From assembly GCA_963691775.1 (NCBI GenBank), contig OY829369.1, forward strand, positions 2,108,001 to 2,172,000: a stretch of 64,000 bases of DNA, written 5' to 3'. This DNA is from JAZBPO01 sp963691775 (GTDB taxonomy: Bacteria > Pseudomonadota > Gammaproteobacteria > Pseudomonadales > Azotimanducaceae). The position numbers were made by a program, and so were the translations under genes. The stretch's first letter is position 1, and the number at the start of each line of letters is the position of its first letter. Below the pieces are notes generated by a model. The model made no database searches, was not told where the DNA came from, and saw only the letters and a list, made by a program, of their open reading frames with translations. Shown here one piece after another: positions 1 to 7,075 of this stretch.

Positions 1-417
1 GCGGGCGTCGACGTCACCCTCATCTCGGACAACATGGCTGCGCACATGATGGCGACGGGTGAAGTCGATCTCGTGATCGTCGGAACCGATCGGGTGACGG
101 CGAACGGGGACGTGGTCAACAAGATCGGCACCCTTGGCGTCGCCGTGCTGGCACGCCACTTCGACATTCCCTTCTGGGTCGCCTGCCCGTCCTCGACCTT
201 CGATGCGGACACGGCCACCGGCGCCGACGTCCCGATCGAGGAGCGGTCAGCCGATGAAGTCACCGACATTGCCGGCCAGCGCGTCGCGCCGGACGGCGTG
301 AAGGTTCGCAATCCTGCATTCGACGTGACGCCGGCTGCGCTCGTGACCGGCATCATCACGGAGCGGGGACGCATCACGGCGCCACTCGGTGACGGGCTCG
401 CTCAGCTCCTCGGCTGA
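1..417 (+). CDS. mtnA: S-methyl-5-thioribose-1-phosphate isomerase, C-terminal part (5' end outside window)
   Basis: The reading frame is open from base 1 and covers the last 138 residues of an MtnA/eIF2B-type isomerase. MtnA converts 5-methylthioribose-1-phosphate to the ribulose form in the methionine salvage pathway, in the cytoplasm. The block GTDRVTANGDVVNKIGT matches the family signature GADR..ANGD..NKIGT; its Asp (residue 30 of the fragment) is the family's catalytic aspartate. The motif PSSTFD and the C-terminal stretch NPAFDVTP..LVTGIITE are also typical. The first methionine in view (base 34) is internal and not the start. A 39-bp gap separates it from the next gene on the same strand. 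Confidence 0.93.
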   Translation, partial: AGVDVTLISDNMAAHMMATGEVDLVIVGTDRVTANGDVVNKIGTLGVAVLARHFDIPFWVACPSSTFDADTATGADVPIEERSADEVTDIAGQRVAPDGVKVRNPAFDVTPAALVTGIITERGRITAPLGDGLAQLLG

Positions 418-456
418 CCGGCGTACCATTCAGTTTCCGAAACCGGAGTACCCGAC

Positions 457-1290
457 GTGAGCGACGCATCTTCGGCGGCCCGCGCGCCCTTCGAGCCTGA
501 AGACGCGCCCATCACCCGGACGACCTTGACCCGCGACCTGCGTCGGCTCGGCGTGGCGCCGGGCGCGGTCGTGCTCGTGCACGCGGCCCTGTCAAAGCTC
601 GGCTGGATATTCGGCAACACCCAGGCCGCAATCGAGGCACTCCTCGCCGCAGTCGGCCCGGACGGCACGATCATGATGCCCACGCACACGGGCGATCTGA
701 CCGATCCGGCCCTGTACCGAAACCCGCCCGTACCGACGCACTGGATCGATCTCGTGCGTGCGGAGATGCCGGCCTTCGATCCGGCCCGAACGCCGTCCAG
801 CGCCATGGGCGCGCTAGCCGAGCACTTCCGCCATTGGCCCGGCGCCCTGCGCAGCGATCACCCATACGGCTCATTTGCAGCATTCGGCCCTGCCGCGTCT
901 GCGCTTACCGAAGGCCACGCGCTGGAAGCGGCCTTCGGCGAAGCCTCACCGATCGGGGCCCTGAATCGTCTCGGCGGCCAGGTGCTCCTGCTCGGCGTCG
1001 GCCACGGCAACAACACGAGCCTGCATCTGGCCGAGTACCGCGCCGAGTGGCCCTCGAAAGCCTGGCACGACGAGGGCTCGCCGATTCTCGTCGACGGCGA
1101 ACGCCATTGGGCCACCTATCGCGCACTCGTCCACGACGAAGACGACTTCCCCAAACTCGGAGCCGCCTTCGAGGCCGCGCATCCCGAAGCAGTCCGCGTC
1201 GGCCAGGTCGGCAAGGCCGAAGCGCGCCTGCTCGACCAGGCCACCATGGTCGATTTTGCGACCGCGTGGATGCACGGGAACCGGACATGA
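457..1290 (+). CDS. AAC(3)-family N-acetyltransferase
   Basis: A 277-residue protein of the aminoglycoside 3-N-acetyltransferase fold, a family that transfers acetyl groups from acetyl-CoA to amines. Family blocks seen are VHAALSKLGW (41-50), DGTIMMPTH (69-77), SDHPYGSFAAFG (133-144) and LLLGVGHGNNTSLH (177-190). The GTG start at 457 follows a CCGGAG-like ribosome site. Its stop overlaps the greB start by 4 nt (ATGA), so the two are probably co-translated. Chromosomal members like this are common in environmental bacteria and often have unknown amine substrates; nothing here shows that it confers drug resistance. Confidence 0.88.
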   Translation: MSDASSAARAPFEPEDAPITRTTLTRDLRRLGVAPGAVVLVHAALSKLGWIFGNTQAAIEALLAAVGPDGTIMMPTHTGDLTDPALYRNPPVPTHWIDLVRAEMPAFDPARTPSSAMGALAEHFRHWPGALRSDHPYGSFAAFGPAASALTEGHALEAAFGEASPIGALNRLGGQVLLLGVGHGNNTSLHLAEYRAEWPSKAWHDEGSPILVDGERHWATYRALVHDEDDFPKLGAAFEAAHPEAVRVGQVGKAEARLLDQATMVDFATAWMHGNRT

Positions 1291-1784
1291 GCCGTCCCGC
1301 CCCGTACATCACTGCGGAGGGCGCCGCGGCGCTGCAGGCAGAACTCCGCTATCTGTGGAAGGAGAAACGCCCGGACGTCACGCGCCGCGTGTCGGAAGCC
1401 GCGGCCATGGGCGATCGCTCCGAGAATGCCGAATACATCTACGGCAAGAAGCAACTTCGCGAGATCGACCGCCGTATCCGTTACCTGTCCAAGCGCCTGG
1501 ACGAGGTGGTGATCGTCGACCGGCGGCCGAGCGATGAGACCCGCGCCTACTTCGGCGCCTGGGTCGAACTGGAAAACGAGACGGGCGAGGAGGCCTGCTG
1601 GCGCATCGTAGGCGCCGACGAGATCGATCCATCCCGGAACTGGATCAGCATCGATTCGCCCGCCGCACGCGCGCTCGTCGGCAAGCAACCGGGCGATGAG
1701 ATCCGCATCCGGGGTCCCGAGGGTGACCTCTACTGGGAGCTCATCGCCGTGTCCTACAGCCCACCGGAGTCCCCATGCCCCTGA
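1287..1784 (+). CDS. greB: Transcription elongation factor GreB
   Basis: A 165-residue Gre factor that rescues backtracked RNA polymerase by stimulating transcript cleavage in the secondary channel. The coiled-coil tip motif GDRSENAEY (42-50) carries the acidic pair Asp43 and Glu46 that holds the catalytic Mg. The LRYLWKEKRPDVT segment, KKQLREIDRRIRYL and ISIDSPAARAL favour GreB over GreA. The start is the ATG at 1287, overlapping the upstream acetyltransferase stop by 4 nt. The 3' end overlaps the next start by 10 nt, so it sits in the middle of a coupled chain. Confidence 0.95.
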   Translation: MSRPAPYITAEGAAALQAELRYLWKEKRPDVTRRVSEAAAMGDRSENAEYIYGKKQLREIDRRIRYLSKRLDEVVIVDRRPSDETRAYFGAWVELENETGEEACWRIVGADEIDPSRNWISIDSPAARALVGKQPGDEIRIRGPEGDLYWELIAVSYSPPESPCP

Positions 1785-2203
1785 GCTCGCCCCCCTTCGC
1801 CATCGGACACCTCGATCACCTGGTCCTCCGGGTGGCCGACCTTGAACGCATGATCACCTTCTATCGTGACGTCCTCGGCTGCACCGTCGAACGTTCGCTC
1901 GCGGACCTTGGCCTGCATCAGCTCCGGGCCGGGGCCTCGCTGATCGATCTTGTTGATCTAGACAGCCCCCTCGGCCGGGAAGGCGGCGCAGGGCCCGGCG
2001 CCGAAGGGCATAACCTCGATCACTTCTGCCTGCGCGTAGACCCGTTCGACGCAGCCGCCATCGCGACGTGGTTGGAGGCAGCGGGCGTAGCGCACGCGTC
2101 CCCCGCGCGCCGCTATGGCGCGGACGGATACGGCCGGTCGATCTATCTCGACGACCCGGAGGGCAATCGTGTGGAACTGAAAGGTCCGCCGGAACAGGAG
2201 TGA
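1775..2203 (+). CDS. VOC-family (glyoxalase/dioxygenase superfamily) protein
   Basis: A 142-residue single-domain protein of the vicinal oxygen chelate fold. Likely metal ligands are His15 (HLDHLVLRV), His83 (LDHFCLRV) and Glu134 (GNRVELK), the usual positions in small VOC enzymes. The pattern FYRDVLGC and IYLDDPEGN is close to the subgroup often labelled as virulence or fosfomycin-type VOC proteins. The substrate cannot be deduced. It starts inside the last 10 nt of greB and is the last gene of that chain; a 90-bp gap follows. Confidence 0.85.
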   Translation: MPLSSPPFAIGHLDHLVLRVADLERMITFYRDVLGCTVERSLADLGLHQLRAGASLIDLVDLDSPLGREGGAGPGAEGHNLDHFCLRVDPFDAAAIATWLEAAGVAHASPARRYGADGYGRSIYLDDPEGNRVELKGPPEQE

Positions 2204-2293
2204 AACGGACTGAGCAAACCCCGCCGATGAACGACGGATTTCAGGAGCCGCTGCGTACAAGCATCAGAACCTAGGCTGAACCAGGAGATCAGC

Positions 2294-3058
2294 ATGCTCG
2301 TACGCCTCACCCGCCGGGCCACCGCCCTTGCCTTCGCAATTGCACTGCCCGCCGCCACGCTTGCAAACGAAACGCCCATCGCGCCGATCGACGGCGCGCT
2401 TGAACCGCACCCCGAAGTAAACATCAGCGTCGCCCAGCTACGCAGGGCGGGTGATGCGCGCTTCGCAGCACTTGATCTCGACGGCGACGGCATGATCACC
2501 GAGGCCGAATTCAATGACCGGCACGCGGGACGCGTCTTTGCCTTGTCGAACGGCGATGCGTTAGAGGACAGCGCGAGTGGCGCGCACGCACTGACGCTCG
2601 CGGCGAAGGAGGACGTTGCAAACATAGAGATCGAGGTCGAGGACCTGATCGAGGGCATCGCAACCCTCGAAGTGAAGGTCCAAGGCCTGGCAGAAGGCAT
2701 CGAAGCGCGCGCCGTCCGCCTGAACCCTGGTGATAGCGAAGCGCGTTTTGCCAGGTTGGACAGCAACGGTGATGGCCTGCTGAGCCTTGACGAATACCAG
2801 GCGCCCAACAGCGCCGAAGATGTGCGGGGAGTCTTCGTTGCCGCCCTCGATGGGCCCGGACGAACGCCTCCTGCGCAGGCCTTCGGCGGGCACGACAAGA
2901 ACGCCGACGGCGTGATCACGCGCGACGAATGGCCGTCGGCGGCTTCGAGGCTCATCGAATTGGACCAGGACGAGGACGGCATCGTCACTTTCACGGAACT
3001 TAGACGCGGCGATGGCACTCGAATCATCAAACGTCGCGAGATCCTGCAACAGCCGTGA
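2294..3058 (+). CDS. Exported EF-hand protein, first gene of an ECF sigma operon
   Basis: A 254-residue protein with an N-terminal signal peptide (basic LVRLTRR, then a hydrophobic run ending near ATLA at 21-24). It has four canonical 12-residue EF-hand loops: DLDGDGMITEAE (61-72), DSNGDGLLSLDE (156-167), DKNADGVITRDE (201-212) and DQDEDGIVTFTE (224-235). Such loops bind calcium, so a periplasmic calcium-binding role is likely; its partner is unknown. CAGGAG precedes the ATG. The stop overlaps the sigma factor start by 4 nt (GTGA). The acidic stretch at 106-140 between hands 1 and 2 could be helical. Confidence 0.87.
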   Translation: MLVRLTRRATALAFAIALPAATLANETPIAPIDGALEPHPEVNISVAQLRRAGDARFAALDLDGDGMITEAEFNDRHAGRVFALSNGDALEDSASGAHALTLAAKEDVANIEIEVEDLIEGIATLEVKVQGLAEGIEARAVRLNPGDSEARFARLDSNGDGLLSLDEYQAPNSAEDVRGVFVAALDGPGRTPPAQAFGGHDKNADGVITRDEWPSAASRLIELDQDEDGIVTFTELRRGDGTRIIKRREILQQP

Positions 3059-3660
3059 ACGAAACACTTACCCAGGCCGGCATCGCCGGCAACCTGGGCG
3101 CCGCACCCGAGCGCGACGCCGAGTGCATTCAAGTGCGCGCCGTCGCCGGCGGCGACCGCGACGCCTTCGCTGCGCTCTGCCGTCGCCATGCTCCGATCCT
3201 TCACCGCTTCGCCCTGCGCATGCTCGGAGAGCCCGCGGACGCCGAAGACGTGGTGCAGGAAACGCTGCTGCGGTTCTGGCGCGAAGCGAACCGCTACGAT
3301 CCCGCACGCGCGCGCCTCACCACCTGGCTGCATCGCTGCGCCTACAACGCGTGCATCGATCTGCTGCGGCGCCGTGGACGGCATACGCCGGACGACGCGG
3401 ACACCGAGTCGCCGTCACCAGAGATTCTCGCCCTGGCCGCAGATCGCGGACGCACCGTGCAGGCTGCACTCGCAGCACTTCCCGAGCGTCAGCGCACGGC
3501 GCTGCTCCTCTGTCATTATCAACGCCTGCCACAGTCAGAGGCCGCGGCCGTGATGGACCTCAGCCTGCACGGCCTCGAATCGCTCCTTGCGCGCGCTCGG
3601 CGTCGCCTGCGCGCAGACCTGGCTGCACGCGGCCACCTTGTTACGGGGCGTACCGGATGA
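3055..3660 (+). CDS. ECF-type RNA polymerase sigma factor
   Basis: A 201-residue group 4 sigma factor. Region 2 is visible as LCRRHAPILHRFALRM followed by DAEDVVQETLLRFWRE. Region 4 is LPERQRTALLLCHYQ..PQSEAAAVMDLS..GLESLLARARRRLR. There is no region 1 or 3, as expected for ECF factors. It would direct RNA polymerase to a small regulon when released from its anti-sigma factor. The GTG start overlaps the EF-hand gene by 4 nt, and the ATGA at its own end couples it to the next gene. The following membrane protein is the obvious anti-sigma candidate. Confidence 0.93.
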   Translation: MNETLTQAGIAGNLGAAPERDAECIQVRAVAGGDRDAFAALCRRHAPILHRFALRMLGEPADAEDVVQETLLRFWREANRYDPARARLTTWLHRCAYNACIDLLRRRGRHTPDDADTESPSPEILALAADRGRTVQAALAALPERQRTALLLCHYQRLPQSEAAAVMDLSLHGLESLLARARRRLRADLAARGHLVTGRTG

Positions 3661-4091
3661 ATCGCGACGAACTGGAACACTTCCTCGACCTACATGGCGC
3701 GCAGTCAAACCTGTGGCCAGAGAACGCCCGTGATGCAGTGTTCGACGCCACGGCGATCGACGCAGATGACCGCGACCTCCTCATCGCTGCGCGCGAACTG
3801 GATACGCGCCTAGACGACTGGAACGTGCCCGCTTGCGACCCATCATTGGCGATGCGGATCGCAGCGGCCGCTCCGGCGCGGGGGACGCTGACCGACGTAC
3901 TCGCCGTGCCCGCCGTACGGCTCTGGCAGGGGGCACTCTTCGCGACCCTGCCCGTACTGATCGGCTTTCTGATCGCGGTGACCCAGACAACGCCCGTTTC
4001 GGCGCAGGACGCAGCCCGGACGCGAGTGCTGGAAGCGGAGCTTGCGCTCATGAGCTCCTACGGTCTGCTGGACCCGGCCTCGCTCCGATGA
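3657..4091 (+). CDS. One-TM protein, probable anti-sigma factor
   Basis: A 144-residue protein with an acidic cytoplasmic-type N-terminal part (about 1-85), one hydrophobic segment (about 90-110) and a short tail. This layout, and its position directly after an ECF sigma gene with an ATGA overlap, is that of small membrane anti-sigma factors such as CnrY-type proteins. I do not recognise a zinc-binding anti-sigma motif (HxxxCxxC is absent), so any inhibition would be by a non-ZAS contact. The assignment rests mainly on context. It overlaps the sensor gene downstream by 4 nt. Confidence 0.7.
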   Translation: MNRDELEHFLDLHGAQSNLWPENARDAVFDATAIDADDRDLLIAARELDTRLDDWNVPACDPSLAMRIAAAAPARGTLTDVLAVPAVRLWQGALFATLPVLIGFLIAVTQTTPVSAQDAARTRVLEAELALMSSYGLLDPASLR

Positions 4092-4891
4092 GCCAGCAGC
4101 CACGTCCGATCATCATCGCCCTCGGCATCTCGCTAACGCTGAACCTCATCGGCATCGGCTGGATCATCGGCCGCTCAACGACCCCAGACAGAGCGCTTGC
4201 ACAGAGCCTGCCGACCGGAATTGCCGCCGCTACAGAAACCTTCGAATTCAGCATCGCGGAAGACGGTAGGTTCAGCTTCATGGCCCCGAACGGCGAGACG
4301 ATCCGCGTGCCGCTGCCGCATGGCGAGGACGGCGTCGCAGTCGCCACGCAGACGCCGCGGCGCGCGTCGGGCCAAACGGTCTCTGCTGCGGCGTCCGACG
4401 CCCCGGTTGTCGTCGCCGACGTGCCCGAGGATGTGGCAGGCGGTCTCAAGTGGATCGTCGCAACGCTCCCGCCAGAAAGGCGCGCTCGCATCGACACCAA
4501 CATTGCGGTGCTCGAAGCGCCGCTGTTGGAGGAAGCAGAGAAAGTCTTCGTCATCCGCCAGGAAGTGCGCAACGAGCTCGCGCGCTCGACGTTCGAGAAG
4601 CCACGCCTCGAGTCCGCCCTCGCCCGCCTGCGCGAACAGATCGTCGCGATCCAGGCGGACAGCCACCAAGTGCTCGCGGACGTGGCAGCAGAACTGTCGG
4701 AGAGCGAGCGCGCAGCTCTTGCCGGACGCATGACGTCGAGGCTTATCGTTCGTGAAGCCGACCGCTTCGCCCGCCTGGAGGCCCTGGACCGCAGCGCCGG
4801 GCCGAACGGCGACCGGCACGATGAGGTGTACAGCGAGGCCACAGTGCCGGAGGATGCCTCCGTGCAGGACGATGCCCCGAACCTCCAATGA
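4088..4891 (+). CDS. Membrane-anchored periplasmic sensor, CnrX/Spy-like (heavy-metal resistance fold)
   Basis: A 267-residue protein with an N-terminal anchor (about 8-28) and a mostly helical periplasmic part. The C-terminal half carries the pattern LPPERRARI ... RQEVRNELARSTFEKPRLESAL..LREQ ... HQVLADVAAELSESERAAL, typical of the Spy/CpxP/CnrX group of periplasmic metal or misfolding sensors. About 70 extra residues (45-115) lie between the anchor and this domain. In cnr systems the equivalent protein holds the anti-sigma factor until metal binds. The ATG at 4088 overlaps the anti-sigma stop. The gene ends in an ATGA shared with syd. Confidence 0.75.
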   Translation: MSQQPRPIIIALGISLTLNLIGIGWIIGRSTTPDRALAQSLPTGIAAATETFEFSIAEDGRFSFMAPNGETIRVPLPHGEDGVAVATQTPRRASGQTVSAAASDAPVVVADVPEDVAGGLKWIVATLPPERRARIDTNIAVLEAPLLEEAEKVFVIRQEVRNELARSTFEKPRLESALARLREQIVAIQADSHQVLADVAAELSESERAALAGRMTSRLIVREADRFARLEALDRSAGPNGDRHDEVYSEATVPEDASVQDDAPNLQ

Positions 4892-5430
4892 CCCCGCCGG
4901 ATCCCGGCACCGCGCTCGCGCTCGACGCGCTCATCGCGCGCTGCGTGACAGCCCAGGATCTGCGTACGGCGCACGATCCCGACTGGCCCTCGCCCTGCGA
5001 GCAGGGCACGCCGGATGGCCTCGGCGAAATCGCCTGGACCCCCGTGCGTCGCGATGACTTTGATCTCTTCGAACCTCTCGCGGAGACCCTCGAGCAGGCG
5101 GTCCACCCGTCGATCGTAACGTTCTATGGTCGCTGGTACTCCGACGGCTTCCGGACCCTGGCGCGCCAGGGCGACGTCGACCTCCTCGGCGTCTGGAACG
5201 ACGACGACACGCTGCGCCTGCAGCAGAATCTGCTCGGCCATGCGCTCCAGCAGCGTCGGCAGCGTACGCCAGCGACCTTCTTCTTTGCCCTCACAGAAGC
5301 GGACTCAGAAGCCATCCTGTCCGTCGACAACGCAACCGGCGCGGTCGTGCTGGAGCTGCCTGGCACCAAGCAGCGTGAGGACGTATGTCCGGATCTGGCG
5401 AGCTTCCTCGATCAGCTCACGCCGCGCTGA
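4888..5430 (+). CDS. syd: SecY-interacting protein Syd
   Basis: A 180-residue protein matching Syd, a peripheral protein that binds the cytosolic face of SecY and helps check translocon assembly. Diagnostic blocks are PSPCEQGTP near 30, HPSIVTFYGRWYSDGF, DVDLLGVWNDDDTLRLQQNLLGH (written here without its tail, which continues to an AL..RRQ stretch) and FFFALTEADSEAI. Syd occurs in gammaproteobacteria, which helps place the organism. It is normally a stand-alone gene; here its ATG overlaps the stop of the CnrX/Spy-like gene by 4 nt, so it belongs to the sigma factor operon. Confidence 0.9.
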   Translation: MTPPDPGTALALDALIARCVTAQDLRTAHDPDWPSPCEQGTPDGLGEIAWTPVRRDDFDLFEPLAETLEQAVHPSIVTFYGRWYSDGFRTLARQGDVDLLGVWNDDDTLRLQQNLLGHALQQRRQRTPATFFFALTEADSEAILSVDNATGAVVLELPGTKQREDVCPDLASFLDQLTPR

Positions 5431-5457
5431 TCTGCACGCGCGCCGGAGACGGAGCGC

Positions 5458-5805
5458 TCAGCGCTCCATCATCACGCGCTCCTCACCGGCCTCGCAGACG
5501 GAGATGTGCACCGACCGGATCCGCACCGACGCGAGCACCTCAGAGAATTCCGGATCCGGGATCGCCATGTGAGCATCCAGATCGCCCTGCGATGCCCATT
5601 TCTCCATCAGCAGGATCTCGCAGGGGTCAACAAGGCTTTGCGCAAACTGGTAATCGATGCAGCCCGCACGGCCGCGGCTGCGCTCGACGCGGCGGACCCT
5701 AGCAGGCCCTGCGCCGCCTTGCGGGGCCTCCGGCCCTGTGGTCGACTCTCGCGCCTCGCTGACCGCACGGAATGGTCCCGTGGAAGAACTGCTGCTGGAA
5801 CCCAT
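5458..5805 (-). CDS. Antibiotic biosynthesis monooxygenase (ABM) domain protein, unusual N-terminus
   Basis: A 115-residue ORF whose C-terminal two thirds fit the dimeric ABM ferredoxin-like fold: RVERSRGRAGCIDYQFAQ, LMEKWASQGDLDAHM and a final VHISVCEAG strand. ABM proteins are heme or quinone-type monooxygenases or small regulators. The usual first strand (hydrophobic VVARIRVKPG-like) is missing; instead the ORF begins with a serine-rich run. The only in-frame start I find is the ATG at 5805, which lies inside aroA on the other strand. It may therefore be a remnant clipped at its 5' end, or a gene with a diverged N-terminus. Confidence 0.55.
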   Translation of the reverse strand: MGSSSSSSTGPFRAVSEARESTTGPEAPQGGAGPARVRRVERSRGRAGCIDYQFAQSLVDPCEILLMEKWASQGDLDAHMAIPDPEFSEVLASVRIRSVHISVCEAGEERVMMER

Positions 5806-7069
5806 CGATCACCTTGAAGGGTCTGTGCGCGTGCCCGGCTCGAAGAGCCTCTCCAATCGCCTGCTCCTGCTCGCTGCCATGGCCGAGGGCGAAACGCGAC
5901 TCGAGCATCTGCTGGAGAGCGACGACGTTGCCCGCATGCGCGAGGCACTCGCAGCACTGGGCATCTCCACGGAGGGGGATGCACGCGCGTTCCTGGTGTC
6001 CGGTCGCGCGGAAGCGCTGTGGAGCGCGGGCAACCAGGACTTGGCGCTCCATCTGGGCAACGCCGGCACGGCGATGCGGCCCCTTGCGGCCGCGCTCACC
6101 CTCGGCCGCGGCCGCTTTCGCCTTGGCGGCGATCCGCGCATGCACGAGCGCCCCATCGGCCCGCTCGTGGATGCACTGCGCACGCTCGGCGCGCACATCG
6201 ATTACGCAGGCAACGCGGGCTATCCGCCGCTCGTGGTCGAAGGCACGGGCCTGCGCGGCGGCACCGTGGAGATCGACGGCAGCCTGTCCAGCCAGTTCGT
6301 GAGCGCGCTGATGATGGCGGCGCCGCTCGCCGCCGAGTCGGTGACGATCCTGCGCACCGGCGAGCTTGTCTCCGACCCATACATCGAGATCACACGGCGC
6401 TGCATGGCACTCTTCGGCGTCGATGTCGCATGGCCCGAACCGCGGCGCCTGGAGATTCCGAGCGCGCCCTATCGCAGCCCGGGCACGTTGCCGGTCGAAG
6501 GCGATGCCTCCTCCGCCTCCTACTTTCTAGCTGCCGGTGCGATCTCGGGTCACCCCGTGCGCGTGGAAGGCGTGGGCAGCGCGAGCATGCAGGGCGACGT
6601 CGCCTTCGCCGATACGCTCGAAGCCATGGGCGCCACGGTTCGTCGCGGCGCGGACTGGCTCGAAGCGAGCCGTGATCCGGTCACCCCGCTGCGCGCCGTC
6701 AACGTCGACCTCAACGCCATTCCCGATGCAGCCATGACGCTCGCCACCGCGGCGCTGTTCGCCGAAGGCACAACGCACATCCGCAACGTCGCCAATTGGC
6801 GCGTGAAGGAGACGGATCGCCTTGCGGCCATGGCGACGGAATTGCGCAAGGTCGGCGCCGAGGTCGTGGAGCACAGCGACGCGCTCTCGATCACGCCACC
6901 TGCGCGCCTGCGCGCGGCACGGATCGAAACCTACGACGATCACCGCATGGCCATGTGCTTTGCGCTCGCAGCCCTAGGCGACGCCCCGATCACGATTCTC
7001 GACCCGGGCTGTACCGCGAAGACCTATCCGCGCTTCTTCGAGGAGTTCCAGCGCCTCGCTCGGCGCTGA
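5780..7069 (+). CDS. aroA: 3-phosphoshikimate 1-carboxyvinyltransferase (EPSP synthase)
   Basis: A 429-residue enzyme of the shikimate pathway that joins PEP and shikimate-3-phosphate. Signature blocks are VPGSKSLSNR near the N-terminus, LGNAGTAMRPLAA (PEP loop), SLSSQFVSALMMAAP, NVDLNAIPDAAMT with the catalytic Asp, RVKETDRLAAMATEL, and YDDHRMAM. The Gly-Thr-Ala-Met PEP loop is the class I type. I chose the GTG at 5780 because it puts the first strand EELLLEP at the correct distance; the upstream frame is arginine/proline-rich shadow. The start region overlaps the divergent ABM ORF. Confidence 0.93.
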   Translation: MEELLLEPIDHLEGSVRVPGSKSLSNRLLLLAAMAEGETRLEHLLESDDVARMREALAALGISTEGDARAFLVSGRAEALWSAGNQDLALHLGNAGTAMRPLAAALTLGRGRFRLGGDPRMHERPIGPLVDALRTLGAHIDYAGNAGYPPLVVEGTGLRGGTVEIDGSLSSQFVSALMMAAPLAAESVTILRTGELVSDPYIEITRRCMALFGVDVAWPEPRRLEIPSAPYRSPGTLPVEGDASSASYFLAAGAISGHPVRVEGVGSASMQGDVAFADTLEAMGATVRRGADWLEASRDPVTPLRAVNVDLNAIPDAAMTLATAALFAEGTTHIRNVANWRVKETDRLAAMATELRKVGAEVVEHSDALSITPPARLRAARIETYDDHRMAMCFALAALGDAPITILDPGCTAKTYPRFFEEFQRLARR

Positions 7070-7075
7070 GACGGC

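Noticed and set aside
457..1290. Acquired aminoglycoside-resistance gene
   Set aside because: It is embedded in a core-type operon, with no mobile element or change of base composition in view; AAC(3)-fold proteins are often housekeeping.
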